Shown here piece by piece: positions 30,894 through 36,807 of a DNA stretch of 37,124 nucleotides (positions are counted from its first letter, which is position 1; the number at the start of each line of letters is the position of its first letter). The DNA is taken from IMG/VR virus record IMGVR_UViG_3300025889_000038, positions 1-37,124 of that record; one strand, 5' to 3'. This DNA comes from a virus. The notes under the pieces are model-generated. The model was not told the DNA's origin. It worked only from the letters and a program-made list of their open reading frames with translations, and searched no databases. Made by a program: the position numbers and the translations under genes.

Positions 30894-30927
30894 TTGCCTT
30901 CACTCCGTTGTGTTTTGGTATGTGTTA

Positions 30928-30955
30928 AATATACGCTAGTTAGGAGTTTAATCAA
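30928..30955 (-). promoter_or_regulatory. Leftward sigma70-like promoter
   Basis: On the minus strand TTGATT (plus 30950-30955), a 16-base spacer and TATATT (plus 30928-30933). It lies just past the three tandem terminators and about 30 bp upstream of the 69-aa gene, which makes it functionally plausible. Confidence 0.65.
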
Positions 30956-31029
30956 TTCAAGTTTTAGATATGTTCGCGGTGGTATGTATAGAAAAAGCCG
31001 ATATGTGCACATGACAGGGGGGTGTGTAT

Positions 31030-31060
31030 AAAAAATCCCCGAACATATACATGAACGGGG
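31030..31060 (-). terminator. Tandem terminator 3 of 3
   Basis: Minus-strand stem CCCCG/CGGGG (plus 31037-31041 and 31056-31060) with a further three paired bases inside, then ATTTTTT. It closely resembles the neighbouring copy at 31066-31100. A degenerate fourth unit may lie at ~30985-31015. Confidence 0.75.
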
Positions 31061-31065
31061 CGAAT

Positions 31066-31100
31066 AAAAAAACCCCGAAGCGCACAAAGTACGAACGGGG
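31066..31100 (-). terminator. Tandem terminator 2 of 3
   Basis: Minus-strand CCCCG/CGGGG stem (plus 31073-31077 and 31096-31100) with an 18-base loop, followed by seven T. Shares stem and tract with terminator 3, as if duplicated. Confidence 0.75.
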
Positions 31101-31111
31101 CCGTGTTACCT

Positions 31112-31144
31112 AAAAAGCCCGCTTGGCAGGAGTGACCAAGCAGG
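31112..31144 (-). terminator. Tandem terminator 1 of 3
   Basis: Minus-strand CCTGCTTGG/CCAAGCGGG, nine pairs with one mismatch and a 9-base loop, then CTTTTTA. It is the first terminator after the metallophosphoesterase gene. GGCCCC at 31161-31166 can also pair with GGGGCC at 31097-31102, allowing an alternative fold. Confidence 0.85.
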
Positions 31145-31183
31145 CTAACGGGGAAGGAGTGGCCCCGTGTTGTTATAGTAACA

Positions 31184-32335
31184 CTAAACCATCTGCAAGT
31201 TAATAGTGTGCCGTTCAATCTCTCCATATTCTTTGTGCAAGATTATTGCTTTGCTATCCTGGCCAGCACGATAGCCTCCCCAAGCAGCGTAAGCGTCTTT
31301 AGCAGCTAGTGTTCGGAAGCTCTCGACCTTGCAGCCTGCATACTCCTTCATGCTGTCGTGGTGAATGTGCCCCGTCAACCAATAGCGGTGCAAACACTCG
31401 CCCCACATTTGCGGCCTATCCGTTGCCATGACACCAGGTAACGCTGGCATCTTAGTGCTGTGTCCATGGTGAACGCCGAAGCAGGTCTTACCAAACTGCA
31501 CGTAATGATAAGGCGTCGGGCTTTCGTCAACAGTTACCCGTTTTTCTTTCTCATAGATATTAGCTAACGCAACATTTAAAAACATTGAACTTGTATCGTC
31601 ATGGTTGCCAGTTGCGTTAATGATGCGCACCTTCTTGTGATGGTCCAGTGCACTCTCAATCATACGGCGCATTATGCGTATCCCAATTTTAACCATCTTG
31701 GCGTATCGACTATCAACGTCAAGGCTGTGGCCGCTTCGGGTGGTAACACCCTCCATGTTGTCATAGTGGAAGTAATCACCAAGGTTCACAATGCAACACT
31801 CATCGCAACGCGGCGCTGTCTTAACCAGGCGATCAAACACGGCTGTGAACTTATCCTCTGCAATCATCAAATCCCAATCTTGACCGGTTTCATCTGCCCA
31901 GCTCAACATCCCGATGTGCGGGTCACCAAGTGGATATACTGCCAACGTATCTTTTGAATAGCCCTTGTCAGCTTTGCGCGGCTTGATTGGCTTAACCTCT
32001 TGGCATAGTGCCTCGACAGCTTCGCGCATTAACTGCTCTTTAATATCCCAATCTTGCGCAGTCTTCACCCACTGCATACGTGGAAGGCCGTCTTCTCCGT
32101 AGAGCGTGGACGTGCCTTTAACTTGGTAGCCAGTTGGCACTTGGTGCGTCATATCATGCTCAGGCGATTCTCCGCGCTTGGCACACTTCGCTTTTAGCAT
32201 CGTTAGCGACTTGGCAATAGTCGAGCGGTCAATACCTAGAGCGGTCGCTGCCTTGTTTTGACTGCCGTGTGTATCAATCGCCTCAAGGAATTCAAGTTGG
32301 CGAGCTGTTGCTAGTTCTTTTTGTAAAGGTGTCAT
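31184..32335 (-). CDS. HTH-metallophosphoesterase fusion protein
   Basis: 383 aa. The N-terminal HTH (SQNKAATALGIDRSTIAKSL, residues ~25-45) is joined by a ~90-aa linker domain to a calcineurin-like phosphoesterase. All five metal motifs are present: GDPH (137-140), GDYFHYD (186-192), GNHDD (243-247), GVHHGH (287-292) and TGHIHH (321-326). It should hydrolyse phosphoester bonds with two metal ions; the HTH suggests a DNA-linked role, such as a nuclease or regulator. Homologues with this layout occur in other phages without a settled function. It is ATGA-coupled to a 52-aa membrane protein and followed by three terminators. Confidence 0.88.
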   Translation of the reverse strand: MTPLQKELATARQLEFLEAIDTHGSQNKAATALGIDRSTIAKSLTMLKAKCAKRGESPEHDMTHQVPTGYQVKGTSTLYGEDGLPRMQWVKTAQDWDIKEQLMREAVEALCQEVKPIKPRKADKGYSKDTLAVYPLGDPHIGMLSWADETGQDWDLMIAEDKFTAVFDRLVKTAPRCDECCIVNLGDYFHYDNMEGVTTRSGHSLDVDSRYAKMVKIGIRIMRRMIESALDHHKKVRIINATGNHDDTSSMFLNVALANIYEKEKRVTVDESPTPYHYVQFGKTCFGVHHGHSTKMPALPGVMATDRPQMWGECLHRYWLTGHIHHDSMKEYAGCKVESFRTLAAKDAYAAWGGYRAGQDSKAIILHKEYGEIERHTINLQMV

Positions 32336-32490
32336 AGTCCATTCCCCTTCTCAGGCACAGCTATCAAAATGCAATTTTCAGAGCGTGGACGCTCAGCCTC
32401 GCATCGTTCCAACACTTCGTAGTATGCAGTACCCCATCCAATCATTAATCCTGCTACCACCCCAAATATTAAACCCATTAAAGTATCCAT
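32332..32490 (-). CDS. 52-aa single-TM protein
   Basis: ATG at 32490; the stop overlaps the metallophosphoesterase start (ATGA at 32332-32335). An N-terminal TM helix (LIFGVVAGLMIGWGTAYYEV) is followed by a short polar region with two Cys (LERCEAERPRSENC). Tight coupling supports a real gene. Upstream it is one base from the 75-aa gene's stop. Function unknown. Confidence 0.7.
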   Translation of the reverse strand: MDTLMGLIFGVVAGLMIGWGTAYYEVLERCEAERPRSENCILIAVPEKGNGL

Positions 32491-32491
32491 A

Positions 32492-32719
32492 TTAATTCCC
32501 CATCATCCGTTTAATTGCAACATGAGCCTCTTCTTGCGCACTCACTACGCAGGAGTCGTATTCATAATCAGAAAGCGCAAGCACTTTATCGAACTCGCTG
32601 TTGCTTAGATCGTCGCAATAATCCATTGGCGCTCCAAACTTAAAGTAAGGCTCGTTGCCATCTCGGTTTAGGAAGTTGCGACGTTTATCAGTTTCGTGAA
32701 TGTTGTTATTGTTTTCCAT
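32492..32719 (-). CDS. Small acidic hypothetical protein
   Basis: 75 aa with an Asn-rich start (MENNNNIHETDKRRNF) and an acidic, Tyr/Asp-rich body (DYCDDLSNSEFDKVLALSDY). Two Cys. Highly negative overall, a feature also seen in DNA-mimic proteins such as anti-restriction factors, but that is only a composition remark. No TM segment. Confidence 0.68.
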   Translation of the reverse strand: MENNNNIHETDKRRNFLNRDGNEPYFKFGAPMDYCDDLSNSEFDKVLALSDYEYDSCVVSAQEEAHVAIKRMMGN

Positions 32720-32742
32720 AACAATCCTTTATGTTTGTTGGC

Positions 32743-33363
32743 CTAGTTTTTCGTTTGTGCAAGTTTAGACGCAGCCTCACCCATCAACCCAGAGTACGCA
32801 GCCATATCTTCAAAGTTATCAAGCTTAAAGTTACCCTGACTTGTTCGCACTAATTTCAAGATGGCCATAAACGCCCAGCCTTGCTCCTCTGTTAACTCTA
32901 GCCCGTAAAGCGTATTAAACATTCCAACGGTTTTACCCATTGAGCGTTCACCTTGTGGGCTATCGTAGGTAACTGCTCGGTCTTGCATATGGCCTAAGCC
33001 TGCCTCTAGTATGCTTACTGCGGTTGAACCGTCGCTGCGTTGTTTTTCATTTAACTGATGTTCAGGTACATCAACCTTAGGGCAAGATTCTAATGGGATG
33101 AACAACTCCTTGTCCGAATTCGCATGGCTTTTTTCGGACAGCTTTGGTCTTGTATGGCCGTGGAAATATGGGTTTTTGCCTTCATGAATAAGAAGCCAAA
33201 AGTTTCCACCTTGTGGTGTACAGCCCCAAATAAAACCAAAGATTAATCTTTCTTCATATTCATAGTGCTCACAATCAATCACCCTTTGCAACTCATAATC
33301 TGCATAAGCCTCGCCGATTACTGCAACTACTTGTTTGTAGCACTTTAGGTCGGTTGGTTTCAT
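32743..33363 (-). CDS. DUF6378-like protein
   Basis: 206 aa. Residues ~105-200 match DUF6378-type phage proteins: LEAGLGHMQDRAVTYDSPQG, ERSMGKTVGMFN and WAFMAILKLVRTSQGNFKLD followed by DNFEDMAAYSGL, an all-alpha fold rather like MazG-type helices. Residues 1-100 form a separate beta-rich domain with FIWGCTPQGGNFWLLIHEGK. Function of the family is unknown; a nucleotide-related role is possible. ATGA-coupled to the 69-aa gene before it. Confidence 0.8.
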   Translation of the reverse strand: MKPTDLKCYKQVVAVIGEAYADYELQRVIDCEHYEYEERLIFGFIWGCTPQGGNFWLLIHEGKNPYFHGHTRPKLSEKSHANSDKELFIPLESCPKVDVPEHQLNEKQRSDGSTAVSILEAGLGHMQDRAVTYDSPQGERSMGKTVGMFNTLYGLELTEEQGWAFMAILKLVRTSQGNFKLDNFEDMAAYSGLMGEAASKLAQTKN

Positions 33364-33569
33364 TTGTTTAGCTCCTTAATAGAACTCACTAAAAAATCAA
33401 GTTGCTTCTGATCGAGATCTCTCAGCGCTTCCAGTAGTAAGTCGTTTAGCATCTTTGCTACATCGTAGTCACTGCCCATGAAATCTAAACACACATTGTG
33501 CTCCTCCATAACATCTGAAAGGTTATGGATTTGACTTGATGTAAAATTAATTATATCTGCGTTATTCAT
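33360..33569 (-). CDS. Small helical protein
   Basis: 69 aa, acidic, predicted all alpha (LSDVMEEHNVCLDFMGSDYD, then LNDLLLEALRDLDQKQLDFL). One Cys. No TM. ATGA-coupled to the DUF6378-like gene. Function unknown. Confidence 0.7.
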   Translation of the reverse strand: MNNADIINFTSSQIHNLSDVMEEHNVCLDFMGSDYDVAKMLNDLLLEALRDLDQKQLDFLVSSIKELNK

Positions 33570-33845
33570 TTACTTTCTCCCTTTGGCTTTGGCGATAGCT
33601 GCATGACAACGATCAATAGCAAGGCCATCCCCGTCATCGTTGAAATCTTCTTGGCGCTCAACCATTGCTGCAAGCTCCTCCAAAGCCTCAAACAGATCTG
33701 GCGCGGCTGCTATTAGGTTTGCGTTGGCTATTGACTCCTTATCCTTTCTACCGATTAATATCCCATAGCCCTTGCTAAACAGAACGCCAATCATTCCGTA
33801 TCCGTCGTCCTGAATTTTCCAAGGCCATTCAGTATGCTTTGCCAT
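33570..33845 (-). CDS. Small phage protein with ANANLIAAAPDLFEAL motif
   Basis: 91 aa from the ATG at 33845 after AAAGGAGAG; a longer frame to 33890 overlaps the preceding gene. The N-terminus (HTEWPWKIQDDGYG) and the ANANLIAAAPDLFEALEELA helix are shared by a widespread group of small phage proteins whose function is unknown. The C-terminus is basic (AKAKGRK). Confidence 0.75.
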   Translation of the reverse strand: MAKHTEWPWKIQDDGYGMIGVLFSKGYGILIGRKDKESIANANLIAAAPDLFEALEELAAMVERQEDFNDDGDGLAIDRCHAAIAKAKGRK

Positions 33846-33889
33846 CTTTTTCTCTCCTTTCATTAAACACCAACTAAGCGTATCACACA

Positions 33890-34051
33890 TTAAGCGGATA
33901 GCAAAGCAACACAGCCAGCAATTACAGCTTTGAACAGCTCTTGCTTGTGCTTGTGCCAGTTGCTAAGCGTTTGCAGGCTAACACCTGTCATCTCGGTTAC
34001 TTGCGACAGGCTCTTAAGACCTGCCGCTTTTGCTTGTTGGGATGGGGTCAT
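33890..34051 (-). CDS. 53-aa HTH protein, TerS-like DNA-binding domain
   Basis: ATG at 34051 overlapping the previous stop (TAATG). The peptide is almost entirely an HTH: SLSQVTEMTGVSLQTLSNWH, then KQELFKAVIAGC. The arrangement L-x5-GVS-x2-TL-x-NW-x-K-x4-F matches the HTH of this phage's own small terminase closely. It may be a regulator or compete for the packaging site; the first is more likely. Confidence 0.72.
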   Translation of the reverse strand: MTPSQQAKAAGLKSLSQVTEMTGVSLQTLSNWHKHKQELFKAVIAGCVALLSA

Positions 34052-34260
34052 TATACTATCCAGTCGTCGACATCGCTGATAATTAAGCTAACATCATCAC
34101 GTTCAAAATAAACAACACCTTCGTCGCACTTAAGCATACAACCAGTGTCTCTATTCTTAAAATGCGTCACGTTATGAAAAACCATTGGTTTCCCTGGCTG
34201 ACTTTTTAAATATATTTTACGAGTCTTTTCTGTGTTTACTTCTACCCAGCTATTTTTCAT
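34051..34260 (-). CDS. Small hypothetical protein
   Basis: 69 aa, predicted beta-rich, starting MKNSWVEVNTEKTRKIYLKS and ending in SLIISDVDDWIV. Two Cys near the middle. The ATG lies within the end of the preceding zinc-like gene (11-bp overlap). No TM. Function unknown. Confidence 0.7.
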   Translation of the reverse strand: MKNSWVEVNTEKTRKIYLKSQPGKPMVFHNVTHFKNRDTGCMLKCDEGVVYFERDDVSLIISDVDDWIV

Positions 34261-34516
34261 TATAGTAATCCTCTAGTAGTTTTTTTGACTGTTTAAACTG
34301 AGACGTTACCCTATTTAATGTGAACCTTGATTCGCATGAATCGCACCGATAACCAAGACCAAAAAGTTGATCTTTTGTGCACTGGCATGATCTCTTAGCA
34401 GATAAATACATATCTTGGGTGATTAATGAGGAGTAATGAGCAAGACAGAAAAGCTCCTGAACCAAAGAGTCTGCATCAGGCTCCAACTCTGTCTTGCCAA
34501 TAAAAAAGAAGGCCAT
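34250..34516 (-). CDS. Small putative zinc-binding protein
   Basis: 88 aa. C44-x-C46 and C58-xx-C61 (RSCQCTKDQLFGLGYRCDSC) form a treble-clef or zinc-ribbon-like site; basic residues follow. The N-terminal half is helical. Its start overlaps the upstream stop (TAATG at 34514-34518). It may bind nucleic acid. Confidence 0.72.
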   Translation of the reverse strand: MAFFFIGKTELEPDADSLVQELFCLAHYSSLITQDMYLSAKRSCQCTKDQLFGLGYRCDSCESRFTLNRVTSQFKQSKKLLEDYYNEK

Positions 34517-34674
34517 TATCGGCCAACCTTTTTATTATGCTCCATGTAGTCCTTTTCTGCTTCTGCCATTTGGGCAAAAGCATCTACTAGATTTTGGTTT
34601 GGATTGCTGTTTTTTAGCTTTTTCAAGCCATCCAAGTAATCCTGTTCAAATGTTTGGTTGGTTTGGTTGTTCAT
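34516..34674 (-). CDS. 52-aa Asn/Gln-rich small protein
   Basis: ATG at 34674 with a strong AGGAGG SD. The N-terminus is Asn/Gln-rich (MNNQTNQTFEQDYLDGLKKL), the rest helical and charged. The stop overlaps the zinc-like gene's start. It heads the operon after a candidate promoter at 34713-34740. Function unknown. Confidence 0.72.
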   Translation of the reverse strand: MNNQTNQTFEQDYLDGLKKLKNSNPNQNLVDAFAQMAEAEKDYMEHNKKVGR

Positions 34675-34712
34675 GCTACCCTCCTAGGGCGTGTGTGTTT
34701 GTCTATGTAGTA

Positions 34713-34740
34713 ATAATAGCAAACTATTTGATTGATGCAA
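34713..34740 (-). promoter_or_regulatory. Candidate leftward promoter
   Basis: Minus-strand TTGCAT (plus 34735-34740), 16-base spacer, TATTAT (plus 34713-34718). The -10 is close to consensus; the -35 is weak. It lies ~40 bp before the AGGAGG and ATG at 34674. GCAAAC and GCAAGC repeats flank it and may be operator half-sites. A 7-codon ORF with a GAGGAGG SD at ~34751-34774 lies just upstream of it. Confidence 0.45.
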
Positions 34741-34798
34741 GCATTATCGTTCGAATATTTTAAATTATTTTACAATTAACCATTGAGAGCACCTCCTC

Positions 34799-34981
34799 TT
34801 ATTGGCCGCACTTCAACAGATCTTTAATCTGCTCCAACTTCTCAACCTGCCACTGCTCAAGCGCCCTGGCATAGCGCCCCTGCTGGTGGTTCTTCATCAC
34901 GTCGATGCTAACGCCAATCGCCTTGGCTTGTTGTGTTGTTGAGAAGCCTAGTTTTACTAGGTCGTTTACTAGGTTTGTCAT
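34799..34981 (-). CDS. Small HTH protein
   Basis: 60 aa, ATG at 34981 with GGGGTGA upstream. Residues ~10-35 (LGFSTTQQAKAIGVSIDVMK) form an HTH; a C-terminal helix (QWQVEKLEQIKDLLKC) follows. It sits between the PP-loop gene's terminator and a candidate promoter, in the position of a local regulator of the accessory genes. Confidence 0.72.
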   Translation of the reverse strand: MTNLVNDLVKLGFSTTQQAKAIGVSIDVMKNHQQGRYARALEQWQVEKLEQIKDLLKCGQ

Positions 34982-35000
34982 TATTCACCCCGCTTATGTG

Positions 35001-35031
35001 TAAAAACTTTCCCATTCATGCTGTGAATGGG
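35001..35031 (-). terminator. Terminator after the PP-loop gene
   Basis: Minus-strand CCCATTC-(7)-GAATGGG (plus 35011-35031), seven perfect pairs, then AAAGTTTTTA. It begins 18 bases past the stop of the PP-loop gene. Confidence 0.72.
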
Positions 35032-35048
35032 GCGTGTTAGTCTATGAG

Positions 35049-35879
35049 TTACCCGAACAAGTCGCACGACTCTGAACAGCCGTTTGCATTGTCGCTGATT
35101 GACTCATAGTATTTGTCGTTAAATCTATCAAACACAGATTTAGCCGCTTCTAGCATTTGCTGCGTGTTTCGGTTCTTTCTAAAGAAATTACCTTTATTGT
35201 TTTCTGCGTTAAACCCACCATCCTTAGCTATAATCTCCATATTATTGAAATGGTCAAACAAAGCTGGATTGTCATTTGCCAAAGTTAGCAGCTTTCTATC
35301 TGATTTTTTCCAGCATGTAACGCAGTTCCCGTAATGCTCTGGCACATCAAGATCAAAAGCCTGACGACTCCACCACCCCAAAACATCCCCCTTTCTGGTT
35401 GGGAATTTTGTTATTAGCGGGTAAATTATCCGCATTTCATCCATATTAGCCGCCATTCTATCAATCTCGTCACACCTGATGCCTACAGCCCTATAAGCAT
35501 CTTGGCAAGTATCGGCAAGCCATGCGTTGAAAGGTTGTAGTTTCAGCTCCCGATTGCAGTGTGGGTAGCTCTGGTTTGGTATGCCGTATTTTTTCACAAC
35601 TTCATAGAATGGTTCGCACTGTCTGCTAGCTGTTTCATAATTAACAATTTTGTATTTTGTACCTACTCGCTCACCGTGTTTCACATCAGCCTCAAGCCAC
35701 ACTAGGTTAAGTCCCCATTCACGATCGCAGCGGTCAACAAAATCCAAAGTCCTTTCATCTTCTGCGCCAGTGTTCATGAATACAAAATATTGGTTGCTTG
35801 CCAAGGGCTTTAACTGCAACTGTCTAGCCATGTAAGCTGACGTTCTCCCTCCTGAAAAGCTGATCACTAGGTTTTCCAT
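35049..35879 (-). CDS. PP-loop ATP pyrophosphatase (PAPS reductase-like)
   Basis: 276 aa. The PP-loop is SFSGGRTSAYM (7-17) and a second motif GIRCDE lies at 133-138. Cys residues C88, C108 (PHCNRELK), C186 and C189 (GNCVTCWKK) and a GCSESC tail could bind an iron-sulfur cluster. It should activate a substrate with ATP as PAPS reductases, DndC and tRNA-thiolation enzymes do. Phage versions are widespread and their substrate is unclear: sulfur metabolism, nucleic-acid thiolation and defence escape are all possible. The SD is GGAGAGG and the gene ends at a terminator. Confidence 0.88.
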   Translation of the reverse strand: MENLVISFSGGRTSAYMARQLQLKPLASNQYFVFMNTGAEDERTLDFVDRCDREWGLNLVWLEADVKHGERVGTKYKIVNYETASRQCEPFYEVVKKYGIPNQSYPHCNRELKLQPFNAWLADTCQDAYRAVGIRCDEIDRMAANMDEMRIIYPLITKFPTRKGDVLGWWSRQAFDLDVPEHYGNCVTCWKKSDRKLLTLANDNPALFDHFNNMEIIAKDGGFNAENNKGNFFRKNRNTQQMLEAAKSVFDRFNDKYYESISDNANGCSESCDLFG

Positions 35880-35904
35880 GTCCTCTCCTATTGCCTATGG
35901 TGTG

Positions 35905-36102
35905 TTAATTTAACAGTTTAAGAAAAACCACCCCAGCGGATGTTAAGCAAATCGACCAAGATAAATAAAAAATACGCCCCAACGAATCCCAATCAAACAG
36001 ATTAAGAGAAGCCTCTCCTGCCGATATGAACCAAACCGCTGCCATCATCGTCAATTGCACAGCTACCAGAATAAATACTATTTGAATTATGTGTTTTACC
36101 AT
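35905..36102 (-). CDS. Small two-TM protein
   Basis: 65 aa. Two hydrophobic helices, IIQIVFILVAVQLTMMAAVW and ~GRIFYLSWSICLTSAGVVF, joined by an acidic loop. ATG at 36102. Lies just before the PP-loop gene. Holin-like topology, but it is far from the lysis cassette, so a membrane-modifying early role is as likely. Confidence 0.7.
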   Translation of the reverse strand: MVKHIIQIVFILVAVQLTMMAAVWFISAGEASLNLFDWDSLGRIFYLSWSICLTSAGVVFLKLLN

Positions 36103-36158
36103 TCTCTAAAGCTCCCTATCGCCACTCACGGCGTTTTCTGTTCTTGTTGATATGCTGG

Positions 36159-36284
36159 CTAGGCTTTTGCAGTTGCGGCCCATACGTTGCAGCAGACTGC
36201 CATTGCAAGCATGGCGTCTTCATTTCCAATATACGAAAACCATAACATTGCCATGAAGCATGTTCCCGCCATTATAAAATGCAT
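36159..36284 (-). CDS. Small membrane protein, first gene of the accessory block
   Basis: 41 aa from the ATG at 36284 with AAGGAGA at ideal spacing; a longer frame would need a TTG at 36344 and overlap the promoter. Hydrophobic helices MHFIMAGTCFMAMLWFSYIG and AMLAMAVCCNVWAA. The three Cys are unusual for its size. It is the first gene after the putative origin region. Confidence 0.68.
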   Translation of the reverse strand: MHFIMAGTCFMAMLWFSYIGNEDAMLAMAVCCNVWAATAKA

Positions 36285-36315
36285 TCTTTTCTCCTTAGTT
36301 GTTAAACGCTTAGCT

Positions 36316-36344
36316 AGTGTATTGCATAGAACAGCGCGGTGCAA
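36316..36344 (-). promoter_or_regulatory. Candidate promoter for the accessory block
   Basis: Minus-strand TTGCAC (plus 36339-36344), a 17-base spacer and TACACT (plus 36316-36321), 32 bases before the 41-aa gene. Both boxes are moderate. It abuts the iteron cluster, so origin-binding proteins may affect it. Confidence 0.4.
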
Positions 36345-36368
36345 GCCTAATCGACTAGTAGAAACCGC

Positions 36369-36807
36369 TGTTACGCTAGTGTTACGCTAGCCAAAAAAAA
36401 CGTAACAAAACAAACCCAGTGTTTATGCGGCCTGTAACCCGATCTGTTACGCTTGTTACGATTTGAAAAATTAGCGTAACAGGCTGTAACCCGCATGGTT
36501 ACTGGTTTTGGCCCTAATAATAAATAAAATGTTACAAAAATAGATATATATAGAGCCCCCTATAGTAAAAAGTCTATCAATACATATAAATACCTATACA
36601 TGTTCTCTATAGTGTCTCTCTTAATATTTAGCGTAACATTGTACAAAACCACCCTAAAAACACCATGAGCCCAGTAATGGCGCGGCCTGCAGCCGTGTTA
36701 CAGTTCTGTACACTTTGTTACGCTGCGTTCGTAGCGTAACAGTGTATTGCCAAAAGGCATAAAAAAACCGCCTCTAGGACGGTTTTAGTTATAAGCTAAT
36801 TGTTACA
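36369..36807. other. Putative iteron-type replication origin
   Basis: No gene in 36345-36807. Seven exact copies of the 9-mer TGTTACGCT occur: forward at 36369, 36380, 36445 and 36716, reverse (AGCGTAACA) at 36473, 36630 and 36733. Partial copies (TGTTACG, CGTAACA, TGTTACA) lie at 36401, 36454, 36530, 36696 and 36801. The 36369 and 36380 copies are tandem 11-mers TGTTACGCTAG; 36716-36741 is a perfect inverted pair with an 8-base spacer. An AT-rich stretch (~36520-36630) lies between clusters. Iterons, an AT-rich unwinding region and an adjacent primase-helicase gene fit a replication origin. Confidence 0.72.
36761..36785 (-). terminator. Terminator of the replication operon
   Basis: Minus-strand AAACCG-(9)-CGGTTT (plus 36765-36770 and 36780-36785), then four more T at 36761-36764. 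It lies 23 bases past the primase stop, so leftward transcription should end before it crosses most of the iteron cluster. Confidence 0.8.

Noticed and set aside
30875-31227. Leftward ORFs with repeated GFFI/GIFY text
   Set aside because: They run through the tandem terminators. The repeated residues come from the repeated hairpins and T tracts, there is no ribosome site, and they overlap the metallophosphoesterase end.
34751-34774. Seven-codon ORF with a strong GAGGAGG ribosome site
   Set aside because: It could be a leader peptide, but it is upstream of the candidate promoter and has no regulatory codon pattern, so I did not call it a gene.
36110-36184. 25-codon leftward ORF between two small TM genes
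   Set aside because: It has no ribosome site and overlaps the end of the 41-aa gene. Its composition is unremarkable.
36541-36620. Repeated CTATAGT motifs that recall T7-type promoters
   Set aside because: Only the short CTATAG core is shared; no 17-19 base conserved promoter is present, and no phage RNA polymerase gene is seen.
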